From Anisus vortex (taxonomy: Eukaryota; Mollusca; Gastropoda; Planorbidae), in the NCBI GenBank assembly GCA_949126835.1, contig OX421502.1:37915282-37979281 (forward strand): a stretch of 64,000 nt of DNA, read 5' to 3'. Position 1 is the first letter of the stretch. Every line of letters begins with the position of its first letter. A model generated the notes under the pieces. It saw only the letters and a list, made by a program, of their open reading frames with translations. It had not been told where the DNA came from and did no database searches. The position numbers and the translations under genes were made by a program. Positions 45,454 through 57,672 of the stretch are shown one piece after another.

Positions 45454-47460
45454 CAGTGGTTTCCAAACTTTTTTAGGCCGCGACCCCTTTTTACAGTTTA
45501 TCATGCTTTGGCGACCCCTCCCCCCCCCCCATATTTTTTTTAAAATAATTTCGTTATTTCTAGTTTATTACTGCATTTTTCGACTGTTTTGAATTGTAAT
45601 GTAAATATCTAATTTGCACGATGTAGCCTATTTTTATTGTTACAAATTGAACCTAATTAAAGCATAGCGATTAATCATTTAAAAAAAAAGAAGACATAAA
45701 AATAAATGTCACAAAATATTGCAAAATACCGGTATAAGTTTAGGCTTAGGCCTATATTTCTAATTACAACACGAACGTCAGCTATTGTGATGGTTGACAT
45801 TGCGTATTTCTCATCGGTTCAGAAATTCTTGGGACAGTCTTTGCAAGAGCACAACTAAGAAGTTCACCTCCAACAATAAGTCTATTGTGTTTAGACGATA
45901 ACCAACAAGGTGGAAAAGCATGTTTACTAAGATATTTTGTTGGAATTGGAAGAAAATGGCGCAACACAATCTCAGTCAAAATAGTTTATGACTGCAAACA
46001 TTTGATTCATAATTTTGTACCTGGCATTATAGAGAAATCAGTTCTCTATGCATCGTTGTTAATACGCTCAATGAACTTTGTGCTTTCTCATTAATATCTT
46101 AAACTTTGAATTTGAATGGGCTTCTGGCAAGTACATAGATATGTAGTGTCGGGTAGATTTGGAAAGTATCATGAAATTTCGGCTGCAAGCATGTGAAAGT
46201 GTTATTTCACAGAATTTATCATCGTAATCATTTTGTCATGTTTTTCAAAGAAAGCAGATAAAGTAGACCAGGAGCCGCATGAGAAAAAAAAGTGCGGTTC
46301 AATCCCACTTTCAACACTAGTCAAATCTAGATGATTTATTTGCATTACATTTTACATACGTTTATAGAAATCAGGAATCTTTTAAAAGGTCTGTGGACCA
46401 TTTTATGAAACTGCCATAGGAATTACCATTAGAATGTAATCATATCATTCACAACCTTACAAGCCTATTCACAAACTTTAATCAAGTACAGTTTTTAATT
46501 TAAATTAATGTAACTTTTCCTAAACTTCAGTATTGATCTTACAAATAATAATACAAAGATAAACTCTTATGGGCCCCGGCGCAGCGCAATAACTACACAC
46601 ATACACACACACACACACACAAACACACACCCTCTTCGTGGGGCCTGAAGTAGACAGCATATACATTTCATTTTCCTCCAATTTTTTAATGCAAAAGCTA
46701 AATTTCATTTGGAATGATCGGATCTTTTAGATAAATTAAGACATGTTATATTTTCCGCCTTGCAGTGATAAATTTAACTCATTCAAGACGACAAAATGTC
46801 AACCAAGAAAGTTATTGTCTGCAGTTCACTTTTATCACCGAAACAAAGAGCAGTCTTGCTTTCTGATATAAAATATATTTAAAAAAAACTAGATCACCAT
46901 GAAGCTAAAAAAACAAGTTTTAATTTCTCTCGACAATCATCTAACACGTGTGAAATAGCATCATGCTCGTTGCACAATTGCGAAAACAGTCGACTGTTTA
47001 AAGATCTTGTTTTTACAAAAGGGCACAACTTTTGGCGCTTTATATTACTTCTTTTAACTGGTGTGGCAATGTCTTTGTTGCTAATATTTGTCCATAAAGT
47101 GAGCTCCGATTACTTTTGGTCACTAATTGTTTTGAAATCCATACCGAACAGAATCTACACTAAATTCCAAAATATTCATGAAGTGTCGGTCGTTTTATCG
47201 CCAATACCAGGCCTACTGCTTTTAACACAATGGCTGCTTTTAACAGAGAAGAGGCTTTTTAACACAACTCTCTACAGACTGGTCCGCATGCGTGCATTAT
47301 GGTGACGACCTTGTCACATACACCTGTATAGATGACATTTTGCCAAGTAGCCTACACGTAGTATGCGGATGTATCTGCATGTAGGTGGACTCTCTTGGAG
47401 ACGGAAAGACGAACTGTGTTTCGGCTCCTAGGACTATCAAAAACAGTTTGGGAACCGCTG
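45454..47460. mobile_element. 2-kb hAT element
   Basis: Ends CAGTGGTTTCCAAACTTTTT and CAGTTTGGGAACCGCTG (inverted) with a perfect 8-bp duplication CGTTAGGC at 45446-45453 and 47461-47468. The left subterminal sequence has the CGCGACCCC motif common near the ends of Charlie-like hATs. Several short ORFs lie inside (for example 45885-46094 and 46970-47305), but I could not recognise hAT transposase blocks in them. A (CA)n microsatellite is at 46597-46629. Confidence 0.9.
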
Positions 47461-47468
47461 CGTTAGGC

Positions 47469-48839
47469 CTATGGTTCCAATTTTAAAATGAAACTTTCCT
47501 TGATCATTAAATCGTGGAAACAAGAACTTGCTATTCAATAATGGTGGGGCGTTTCATGCCCTGTCAGCAAAGAATAATATAGAAGTTATGTATTTTTTAT
47601 TTCTTGTTCTCTGCTTATATTGCATAGCTGGTATTACGCAACTTGGGGTGGGGACTGGGGAGGGGGTGGGGTTTTGTTGGAGTTCACGAGAGTGCGATCA
47701 TATCGCAAAATATATCCTTAAATGAAATCATTGCGCCATAAGCTTATCTGTGGGTTTGGGGCAGCGTAGTAGTGTGGTTTAGTTTTGAGTTGTGATTTAC
47801 TTATCGCCCCTCCCCACACACACACATTACTTGCTATCAATAGCTGAGATAAACTTTAATTTTTTTTACACGTTATTGGCTATAAACACATTCTAGAAAA
47901 CTTGATACCTTAATTAATTTTTTTTTAAAGATAAAAATATCTATTTGTAACAGGGTGGGGCGAGTGGGGGGGGGGGGGAGTGGGCAAGGGTAGTAGTAGT
48001 GGTTATCGTTATAATAGTCGGGGCTCTAAGGGCTTACAGGGTGGTGGGTAACAGGACAGCAATAGTTACCAAATTAGCTTGGGGAGAGAGGAGACTTTAT
48101 CAAGGATGGACGGGGGTATATTCTGTCAGGGAATGGACAGGGGAACAAAGCCAAAGCTTTAGGCGAGTTCAACTGGATAGGACAAGGGCAGTGGATCTCC
48201 GTGACATCCCTGTGGGTACGGGGAGGCTATACTAGCCTAAACAGACCAACAACAACACTACAAATAAAGAAATAAATCACTATTTTGTCACTAAAATTAT
48301 ACGTTTATTTTCGACAAGAAATAATCCCTTTAAGGGAAATCAATTATTATGAAAAGAAATCAAACAATTACAACCCCATATAACAAAACGTTTACAACCC
48401 TCTATAAAAAAACCAACGATAGACAGGTCGATTAGGACCTATGTAATAGAAATAAAGAAAAGGTTAAAATTAAACATTTATAGATATGGTAAAACAAGAA
48501 AATCAATACATATACATTTGAGAGCCATGGCCCTCTAATATTAGATGGTATGTTTGCAATTAGAAATAAGACATTAAAACAACATGGTAATAATAGGCAT
48601 ATAAGTTAATTAATATGTACATATTTAATAAGACATTAATAAGCACTTTACTATTAGGTAGTCAATTGTTAGACAGTGAAGCCAAAGCAGGATTAGCCTT
48701 TGGCAGCTCCTCTCCCGACAATGAAGTTTATGGGAAGGGCATAACTCCTATATACTATATACATAAACTACTACTATCATCACTACCTCCTCAATTGACT
48801 AAACCTGCTATCAACAATCTCTAAGCCCATAGTAATCTA
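47469..48839. other. Intergenic DNA, G-rich patches, no gene recognised
   Basis: It has G-rich stretches (47640-47670, 47953-47990), a (CA)n-like patch near 47815, and an open frame at 47999-48235 in GC-richer DNA that resembles no family I know. It may be part of an old repeat that continues into the tandem repeats at 48840. Confidence 0.4.
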
Positions 48840-49400
48840 CCAGCTCGCCAATAAAGGCTAACAGCCAGAAGAATAAATTCCTTATACCCTCTTTAATTTC
48901 TAGCTGAATAGAAATCTTTAACCCGCCAACCGGCCTGCCAATTAAGGCTTGTTACCAGAAGGACAACATAACACGAACACCACCTTGTACCTATATTTCT
49001 AATTGAATAGAAATTCTTAACATGACAACCGGCTTGTCGCCAGAAGAACAACATAATATTCTACCATTTCTAACTGAATAGAAATCTTTAACATGTCAAC
49101 CGGCTTGTCGCCAGAGGAACAACATAATAATCTACCATTTCGAACTGAATAGAAATCCTTAACATGTCAACTGGCTTGTCGCCAGAGGAACAACATAATA
49201 ACCTACCATTTCTAACTGAATAGAAATCCTTAACATGTCAACTGGCTTACCAATTAAGGCTACTAGCCAGAAGCATAAATCCATACTACCACCTTTGATT
49301 TCTAAGTGAATAGGAATCTTTAACCTATCAACATTAATAATCATACATATATATTCAATATTTTCTAGCTGGCCAGTGAAGGCTTTGAGCAAGCAATTTA
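48840..49400. repeat. Tandem repeat, about 68-70 bp and longer units
   Basis: The block CATGTCAACCGGCTTGTCGC, CAGAGGAACAACATAAT and TTTCTAACTGAATAGAAATC recurs about seven times between 48890 and 49330. Central units are about 68 bp. Outer units carry an extra CCAATTAAGGCT...GCCAG segment. TTTCTATTCAGTTAGAAA-type inverted words in each unit could fold. No conserved ORF. Confidence 0.85.
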
Positions 49401-50540
49401 AATCCTATATTTATTTCATTGCAGCCACTAGGCTACATTACCTCAAAATGTGGATTACATCAAATACTAAGAAATATACATTTACATAGAAAATCCCAAC
49501 ATGGCGCGGGAATGTCTAATCCTAATTAGACACTTAAATCCATTAAAATCTTAGCAATCATCTTCAATAATGGTTCAATATGCACAAAATAAACAACTGA
49601 GACATAGTATTAAACAAAATAAACATTTTAAAGAGTACGGTATAAAAAATTCAACTTACAATAGGTTCGAACAATTCCCACAATCTTTGTCAAATCGCCA
49701 CACAATAGCCACTGGCCACTTTACAACAAAGGCATCCGGATATGTTTAATTACTCCCCTCTTATTTATACTAATTGACCGGACGTCCCTGACCGCTAACC
49801 AGAAATTCCTTTTTTAACTACCCTAACATTGCCTTATTTCCGGTCAATCTGTGCTAAATATTATTCTAAATCTCCTATTGCTAAATATCTACAAACTTAC
49901 CCTATGTACAACCCTATATTAAATTAAACTACCAAGAAAATCCTACCTATTACTTTAATTAATCTAAATGGATAAAAACCAAATTTAAAATAATTGGAAA
50001 AAGAAATCTGAAAAATGCCATATATGGTCTAGCGACTTAAACCCATTTCGGGGCTTTTTAAAAATATAAAACAATACTTATATACATAATGTTTACACCA
50101 AACTGTCACTCTAAAACATCTTTATATTAAAGACACGAGAGTGTATTTAAGTAAGCCCTAAATTATTTGTACTTTCCCAAAACGTTAAGAGCCTCACGCA
50201 CAAACTACATACATTCACAACACACTGGACAATGAAATATTTTATGAGGGACAAAGTAATTGATAAACCACGCCTCGACTTCTTAGTTAGATAATTTGGT
50301 TTAGAAATTTAAGCTAGGAAATGTAATTAATACTTTAGTCGTTCGGGAATGTATTCTAGTTTTTAAATACATATAATTTAGCATAGTTATATTGTTTAGT
50401 TATTTAGACATCTTTGTTTTAATGTTATAACAAATACAAAAGATAATTTAATGAAGGACAAAGTAATTCATAACCCTCTCCTTTCTCTCATTCAAAATCA
50501 CTGACCCTTAAAAATCACCGACCTACATATTACATACATA
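49401..50540. other. Intergenic DNA, nothing recognised
   Basis: AT-rich, with a direct repeat of GGACAAAGTAATT-ATAA at about 50251 and 50457. No coding exon or known element was identified. Confidence 0.4.
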
Positions 50541-50773
50541 AGGATAAAAACACTTTTCTTATTCCATAAGCAAGAACCAATGCATAGAAGTTATCTTTCT
50601 TCCCTAGTGTCATCCGGGTATGGAATGGGTTACCCAAACAAACCAGGCAAAACCAATAACTAAACCTAATTTAAAACGCTAATCGAAATGCACGACTAGA
50701 CTCAATCCACAGAAAAGCGTAAGACGCAATTATCTTGTATATAGTAGATGCGTCTGTAACATATAAGATAAGT
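50541..50773 (+). mobile_element. TAAGA-tailed LINE, 3' end
   Basis: Plus-strand copy with GGGTATGGAATGGGTTACCC, AAACAAACCAGGCAAAACC, GACGCAATTATCTTG, GCGTCTGTAACATATAAGAT. The coding part is decayed. A GC-rich repeat fragment follows (50811-50895), whose inverse recurs at 63500-63570 (TATAGCACTAA, CAGTTACAGTATGCAA, GGGGCG). Confidence 0.8.
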
Positions 50774-51337
50774 TAAACATTGTGTTACACAGAGCCCGCA
50801 CAAGCCAATGTAGCGCCCCGGGGCAAAAGTTTCAGCAACGCCCCGCTTGCGTACTGTAACTGCCTTGATTAGTGCTATATTTGCCGCCCCTAGAAGTGTC
50901 GACCCCGGGCATATGCCCTCTCTGTCCACCCCCACCCCCTTTTTAGGGCACTGACTGTGTATCATTGCTCAAATTACAGCAAATATTAGATTTCTAATAT
51001 TAATATCGAATAAAAATAATTAAATTTTGCTCAGGATTTTCAAGGAGGGTTATTTCATTGCTTTACTTTTACACCAAAAAAAAATAATTTAAAAATTGAA
51101 AAATGAAATTGTTATACTGTGGTGGAGAACACAGAATGAATAAAAAGCACATTTTGTATTAACATTTTTGTTATAGGATAGAAAATGATGAATACAATGA
51201 TGGCACATAAAACTAATATTGTGAGTGAACGACTTCATGACTAACGTAGAATGGTGCAAATATTTACTCGCTTTTTCCAGTTCACAATAAAAAACTTAAT
51301 GGGTAAAAGATGGTATTTTTTAACAGTCCTTTTAGTC

Positions 51338-51686
51338 CAGGGATCGGGAACCCATGGCTCGCGAGCCAGATGTGGCTCTTTTGATAGCTGCATCTGGCTC
51401 GCAGACAAATGTTCGATTATTAAACAAATGTTGTTTTTTAGACTTTTTGATCTACATATTAATTACATATCAATATTTCATTCTACAAATGAGTTAAAGT
51501 CTACTGCAGCTCAGCATCAGATGAACTCAGAGACATAATTATTGTACTTTTAGTGTTGAAATTATACAAAATGCACACATTTACTTGAATTTTTAGTTTT
51601 AAACATAATATATGGCTCTCACAGAATTACTTTTCAAAATATGTGGTATCCATGGCTCTCTAAGACAAAAAGGTTCCCGACCCCTG
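51338..51686. mobile_element. hAT MITE (GGTTCCCGACCCCTG type)
   Basis: Ends CAGGGATCGGGAACCCATGG and AAGGTTCCCGACCCCTG; duplication TTTTAGTC (51330-51337) and TTTTAGTG (51687-51694), 7/8. Subterminal GCGAGCCAGATGTGGCTCTT is typical of this hAT group. No transposase in its 349 bp. Confidence 0.9.
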
Positions 51687-51699
51687 TTTTAGTGTGATC

Positions 51700-51790
51700 A
51701 TACATGGACCGCTTGGTTTATTATTTCTGCTATATGATGACTTGAAACACTGATTTTCGGAATTTCCTATTCTAAATAAAGTAATAAATA
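51700..51790 (+). mobile_element. Partial foldback MITE (CATGGACCGC family)
   Basis: ACATGGACCGCTTGGTTTAT, ATGATGACTTGAAACACTG and TATTCTAAATAAAGTAAT match the start of 52086-52540. Its terminus is missing next to the hAT MITE. Confidence 0.75.
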
Positions 51791-52085
51791 AGACACTCTG
51801 AAAGTGTCAGGATGCAGATACAGAAAAGCAAAAAGTAGGATCATCATTGTTAGGGACAGTGTCATGCTTTTTTACTAAACCTTTTACCATAATGTCCTAG
51901 CAATTGTAAAGAGTTGTGCCTGCCAAGACTGAGCCTGATTTAGCTTGATATCAACCACATTGGCTTCAGACTGAGTTGTCATGTCTTGTCTGCACCCTCC
52001 CTCCCCAAAACTTTAGAATAAAAATCTTATAATTAGCTTTAGCATTTTAATTTGAACTGACAATCTATACATGATTAGTGACACT

Positions 52086-52540
52086 ATAGACTATAATAAA
52101 CATGGACCGCTTGCTTTAGTATTTCTGCTATATGATGACTTGAAACACAGATTTTCATAATTCCCGATTCTAAATAAAGTAATTGCTATACAGGAAATAA
52201 AGTTATTGATATACAAGTTCCGTTTTATTTAATCACTATGATTTTCTCAATGAAAAATTTAAATCGAAAGTTGTACAGAGCGGAAACATTTATAGATCAG
52301 TGTTGTGTGCGCACGGAAAAAGAACATAAGCTCTAAAAATAGAGCAGGCGGTCCATCTTATTATAGTCAATCATAATAGGATTAATAGGCCTACTAGTAT
52401 TCATTTAAAGTAGAAAAAAATGCGTTTTAATAAAACGGAACTTTATGACAATTACTTTATTTAGAATCGGGAATTGCAAAAAAAGAAGATAATAGCATAA
52501 AAAACTAAAGCAAGCGGTCCATGTATATTATAGTCTATGG
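52086..52540 (-). mobile_element. Foldback MITE, Tc1/mariner-like, full unit
   Basis: Both ends carry ATAGACTATAATA and CATGGACCGCTTGCTTTAGT in inverted orientation. Further inverted segments (CCCGATTCTAAATAAAGTAA; TAAAACGGAACTT) lie inside. A third internal terminus-like block, GGACCGCCTGCTC next to ATTGACTATAATA, sits near 52335-52371. The reverse complement of the whole unit occurs at 59393-59797. TA-type flanks suggest Tc1/mariner, but the duplication is not resolved. Confidence 0.75.
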
Positions 52541-52602
52541 TGTGATTTGATGATGTCAACCAATTTGTAAGAAACTTATATCTTATTAATTCTAATACTC
52601 AC

Positions 52603-52780
52603 ACTTTAAAGCGGCAAAGGTCAGTTCAAAAGTCTTTACTTGTTCATGCAAGTCTTTAAACTCCATGTCTGGAATGGACTCGTTGTCTATGATGTCCAGC
52701 CCTCGGCGTTTCCTCATCGACTTCATCTCTTCGGCTCTCTCGTCCTCTATTTTGAGAACCGTGAAGATCTTCGCCGCCAT
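52603..52780 (-). CDS. Candidate first coding exon, unknown protein
   Basis: The minus-strand frame has a strong start context (AAGATGGCGG) and encodes MAAKIFTVLKIEDERAEEMK, SMRKRRGLDIIDNESIPDME and FKDLHEQVKTFELTFAALK, then a GTGAGT donor at 52602 in phase 1. The peptide is charged and helical-looking. The frame is open upstream to a stop at 52891-52889 without a splice acceptor I trust. The DNA around 52650-53060 is richer in GC and CpG than its surroundings, as expected of a 5' end. I do not recognise the family and found no downstream exon, so the gene may continue left across the MITEs or be a dead fragment. Confidence 0.5.
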
Positions 52781-52889
52781 CTTGAACATCCTGTGCTTGT
52801 AGAGACATGGCTCTTTGTGGAAAAACTGGCGCGCAATCTGACTGTGCTCCCTGGACCCGATGGTGCGCCGACGCTCGTCTGCGTCCGTT

Positions 52890-53467
52890 CAAGGCCATCG
52901 TACTTACGGTGGTCTTGGTCCGTTGTGGATAGAGTCCTGGTCATTTCTGGGTTATTCCAGCGCCCGCCGCTGACTCCTAGAGACCCTTCAGATCTAAACG
53001 CGCGGTCCCTGATGGTCGCGTGCTGTTGACTGCATCTGTCAGAGTCCTCGCCTCTCTTCGTGCTGTGATAGTGCAGCAGATCAACTATGCAATGAATTCA
53101 GAAAATTCACGAAACTGTTATCATGTTCAAACTTTCAATCTTGATGTTTTCAAATCTTATCTGAAATGTAAAAAAAATAATTTTACAATTAAAAATAATG
53201 CTTATGTCAAGTTTATACAATAAATAGTACACGCCTAGCAGTCTCTAAATAAAGATTTTTGTTTAACAGTCAACAGACCTTACTGGTACATTAATATATT
53301 ATATCGATACACAATTTAACAATTGTACTTTTTCTTTGACATTATGGACTTTTAGCAGTTGGATAAAAAAATTACCACAGAGCTATTACCGGTACTAAAT
53401 ATAAAAAAAGGAAAATGTTATAAATCACTTCTGCCAATATAAAATAAAAAATTACGATACTAGGTTA
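52890..53467. other. GC-richer region upstream of the candidate exon
   Basis: 52890-53060 has many CpG dinucleotides and could be the promoter and 5' UTR of the minus-strand exon. From 53070 to 53467 the sequence returns to AT-rich DNA without features. Confidence 0.35.
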
Positions 53468-53475
53468 CCCTACGC

Positions 53476-55575
53476 CAGCGATGGCGAACCTATGGCACGC
53501 ATGCCACAGCTGGCACGCGGAGCCATTTCTGTGGGCACGCGAGCATTTACCAAAAATGGAACAGTTTAGTTATAGCCACACCGCTAGGGATGCGATCGTC
53601 TATTTAAAATGGTCATTTTGTCGGATCGACGATGAATGGAAAGAGTTTCTTGAAGAGAAATTGAGGAAATATTTCACCCAGTTACTAGTTTTTGTAAAAA
53701 CAAACCATCTGACAGAAGCAAGCTTTCCAATGTCACTCTGCATAGCAAAACATGGTAAGTCCTTCTCTGATGGGGATTTTCTGAAAACGGCCATATTGGC
53801 TGATAGTAATTCTCTTTTTAATGATTTTCCAAACAAAGATAACACTATGCAACGCATCTCTGAGATACCACTTAGCAGAAATACTGTTAAAGATCGAGTC
53901 TTGCGCATGGAAAGTGATGTTAGTCGGCAGATCACTACTGACTTACAAAAGTCTGCCTGCTACTCCATGTACTTGGGTGAAAGCACAGATGTAAATAATC
54001 ATGCAAGGCTTGTGGTAATTTTGCGTTATGCAGTTGGTGACATTATGAGAAAAGAGCTGGTGAAATTGTTATCTTTGCCTGAAAGAACACTAGGGATAGA
54101 AATCCACAATGCTTTATTTAATCTTTTTTTGGCACAAGATATAAAACCAGAAAAAGTTTTTTCAGTTACTAGTGACGGGGGACATGGTGGGGGACGCATC
54201 AGGTTTCATACAGTTCTTTGAAACTTCTTTGTTAAAGACGCAAAACACAGAGTCGTTCAGTTTCACTTTATTATACTCCAAGAATCTCTTTGTGCCAGGG
54301 ATAGCAGCAAGAAGATGGTATCCTCAAAGATGTCAAGAAAATGGTCAATTACATCATGGCCCGTGCTCTTTACGGTAGACAGTTTCACGCACTTTTTGAT
54401 GAGGTCAAGGCGCAGTATAATACTTTACTCATTTACAATAATGGCAGTTGGCTGAGCAGAGGACGAGTATTGGAGAGATGTGTAGCATGCTTGGATGAAA
54501 TTAGGCTGTTAGTTTATGATTCAAAAGGGGCAGGATAATCCACAGCTCACTGATATGGTCTGGCTTACCAACCTCATGTTTTTAAAAGATTTTACAGCAC
54601 ATTTCAATGAACTGAATAAACAACAGCAAGATTCAGGAACAACAACATAAATAATGTTTTGTGATATCAGAACATTTGAAAGAAAACTGCAGGTTTTAGA
54701 AAGTGGGCAGCTGAAATATTTTGCAAAAGTAAAAATGCATTTACAAAATTCTATAATATTTACCGACAATCCTACAATCCATCAGGAAAATTGCAAGAAA
54801 TTTTCTAGCATTGTAGCACCTGCAAAGGAGAATTTCGGTAATAAATTTAGATGGAGATACCCCTCTGTTTTCTTACTTCCTGGATAAAGCCAAATTCGAA
54901 GAACTTGATCTTTCCTGCTTATTGTGGTTAGATTTAGGAAATCTGAAAATGGAGCTATTGGAATTTTAAGAATCTCTATATGGGAAAATAAATTCTATTA
55001 TCTGCGTGAAACACTTGAGAAGAGTGTGAAAGGATGGCAAAGGACAGCACAATTGCTAGATTTGATGATGAAATTCTTAAAGTTTGGAATTCTCTGTCAA
55101 ATAATTTTAAGTCGATGATAGCACTTAAGATTACACTTCTTGCTTTGTTTGGGTCTTCTTATGCTTGTGAGGAGCTGTTTTCAACTTTAAAATTATATCA
55201 AATCTGATACCAGAAACAGACTGACAGATGACCTGAGTACTGCATGCGTTGCTCTTAAAGTTACGGAGTATAAGCCAAGGCTTGACAAAATATCAGCATG
55301 CAATCAACAGCGATTGTAATTTATTATTTTTTTCATTCACTACAGCTGATGTTTTTTTAAATATAAAAGACTGTTTGTATTATTCAAGGATTTGTTAATT
55401 TATTCGTTTTGGACAAAAGTTGTTAATTAGTTCGGACAACTGTATGAGCTGTTTGTTTTTTCTATAGTAAAACCTCAGTATTTTGTTTTAATTGTTGTGT
55501 TGGCACGCTGAAAGAAATAAGTTGGTCTTGTATTGCACTTTGGGCACGCGGCCTCAAAAAGGTTCGCCATCACTG
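53476..55575 (+). mobile_element. 2.1-kb hAT (Buster-like) transposon
   Basis: Ends CAGCGATGGCGAACCTATGG and AAAAGGTTCGCCATCACTG (inverted; 1 mismatch in the first 16) with a perfect 8-bp duplication CCCTACGC at 53468-53475 and 55576-55583. Both ends continue with GGCACGC words. It carries a damaged transposase in the same orientation. The clean duplication and long open first frame suggest it is fairly young. Confidence 0.95.
53481..55320 (+). pseudogene. hAT transposase (Buster/GTF2IRD2-like), frame-shifted
   Basis: The first frame (53481-54221) opens inside the left TIR (ATGGCGAACC). It holds FPMSLCIAKHGKSFSDGDFL, ISEIPLSRNTVKDRV, LGESTDVNNHARLVV and FSVTSDGG, the catalytic core blocks of this hAT branch. 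Near 54175 the frame changes to DMVGDASGFIQFF; near 54320-54340 it changes again to VNYIMARALYGRQFHALFDE and GSWLSRGRVLERC; after stops near 54537 and 54650 it goes on with FERKLQVLESGQLKYFAKVK. The C-terminal dimerisation block (ACEELFSTLK) lies near 55165-55190, with more stops around it. The N-terminal BED finger is absent. Confidence 0.9.
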
Positions 55576-55583
55576 CCCTACGC

Positions 55584-57600
55584 CATAAAATATTGAAATC
55601 GTTATCGCGGCGCACTTCCCCCCCCCCCCCCCCCCTCTTAAAGGGCAACCAATGCCACAAGCAGAAAACATTTGGAGAAAAAAAAAATTAACTTAAAAAA
55701 AATGCAATAAATTAATAAACACACACACAATCACAAAGAAAAAAAAAGCACAAAGGCGTTCGATCGATTACTGTGATAAAGATATTCGATTTCTTAAGAC
55801 GACAATCAGTGCAAGCCTTTTTTTTTTATTCTAAGTGTGTCTGAAAGGTAATTTAACAAAAAAAAACAAAACATATCGACCAAGAAACTTCAATGCAATT
55901 TCCATCCAGAAATTTTTCGCTATTTTCTTACGTTGTCTTTTTTTTCTTCATTTTAAGTTAATAGTTTGAATAGTTTAGGGAACAAAAAAGTAGTTAGCTG
56001 TAACCATTTAACAGTCCCTATGGCAAAGTAGATGTTATATAAATATTAAGTAGATATATATGCAATGACTTTTTACACAGGCCACTATAACATAGATCTA
56101 TATAAATTAAAAGTACCAGTAGAGTTGATAAATAATACAATTAAAACCATATTCTATTATACAAAGTATCGCAAATGTTGTAGACCAAATTATTTGGATG
56201 ATATAATATAGGTTAGTCTTTCAGTGGCTAACCAATGAGAACTACAGGTAGATACAACAAGTGGAATAAAAACTACAACAGCAAAAACGACATCGAAGAA
56301 TTGAGAAATTGTAACATTACAAACGTGTCAAATGCCATGATCATTGGCACTCAATGAAATCATAATATTGTCACATGTATAAAAATGCCAGAGCATAATA
56401 TCTGTCCCGCACTGAACTGTGCACTATTAAAACTTAGAGCTGTGTGAAACTGTGTGTGATATACATTTTATTTTTGTTGGCACTGTCGTTGTCAGCATAA
56501 AGTTTTATGTTCTAAAATCGTGTGAACAAAATAAAAAGAGATCAATTGCACTCTGCAACATTTTCCTGTCCGCTTTATTCGTCGAACTGGCGGATATAAC
56601 AATGCGTGTGATCAGTATGAGTCATACAACCGATCTTATATTAGGTCTCTAAAAAATACTGGACGACGAGCCTTCTGGTTCTTTAGTCTAGGGACGTAAC
56701 GTGAAAAGGGGTGAATCAAGGGGGGGGGGGGCAAATCAAGATCCTGTCGGAGACAAGCTATCCGGATATGGCAAGCCGCGTAACAAATGGTACGGTCTCC
56801 ACAGCCACATGCACTACTCTGCAGATTCCCCCCAGATCATTAACGTGTGATGGCTCACTCGTATACCTTACACTGTCGCCCGGTAGCACGAATTCCAGAC
56901 AATATTCCTGGACATCCGGGCACAAGGCTTGTCGAGACGGGCTGTTGCGCACATTATTTGTTATTTATATTTTGTTGAATTTAGGAGATTTGGGGTCGAC
57001 CCCACTGAATCTGTACGCTATATAGCAATATCGATTTTCTGTTTGAAAACTATATAACAAAAAGAAAACATTAAAAAAAAACTAGAACAAATTCAGAAAA
57101 GAGGATCAGGATCATTTTTTTACGACCAATAGTTAAATCACTCAATTTAGAAAACACTATAACGATGAAGGATAAAGAGCAAATTAGTAACAATACATAG
57201 CCTACTAAATCATTAATTCAGAGAACAACACATAAATCTATTAAAAATAGTCAAGAAAGACAAGAGATCAAACATATGCGTTTCTTATCCCATTATGCAA
57301 GGACAATAAATGACAAAGATCTAAATAAATTCTAGGCGTGGGTTGGGGGGGGGGGTGTTGTAATCTGTAGCCTATATGTCAGTAGGTAACATATAGGATA
57401 AGATAACAAAAATAACGCCCTGTGATATATATAACCACACTGCCACTAAACAAAATTAGCCAGCCATATAGTAATATTATACTGTGATATAGGACAGACA
57501 AGTCTAAATCAATACAAGAAAGTAAAAAAAACAACTATAAAAGAAAACATTCATAAACTATATTATGAGAAAATCATGACCTATTTACGAAAGTAATAAC
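55584..57600. other. Intergenic DNA with C-run and diverged repeat
   Basis: A run of about 17 C lies at 55618-55634. The frame 56452-56652 is hydrophobic but unrecognised. 56655-56960 contains the words shared with 44210-44480. G-runs occur at 56721 and 57347. No gene is supported. Confidence 0.4.
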
Positions 57601-57616
57601 AATATAAGAAAGTCTT

Positions 57617-57672
57617 CACCAGGATTTGAACCGAGGACCTTCGGCTCCAACCGAACGCGCTGCCTCTCGGCC
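57617..57672 (-). mobile_element. SINE head fragment, tRNA-like
   Basis: Only the tRNA-like head remains: a B box GGTTCAAATCC (reverse GGATTTGAACC) and GCGCGTTCGG. The body is missing. It is not a tRNA gene because no cloverleaf 5' half can be completed. Confidence 0.7.

Noticed and set aside
46970..47305. 111-codon ORF inside the 45454-47460 hAT
   Set aside because: Hydrophobic low-information sequence with no hAT or other domain recognised; left as part of the element.
52640..53029. Plus-strand 129-codon ORF over the CpG-rich region
   Set aside because: Antisense to the candidate exon at 52603-52780; no start context, splice sites or recognisable domain.
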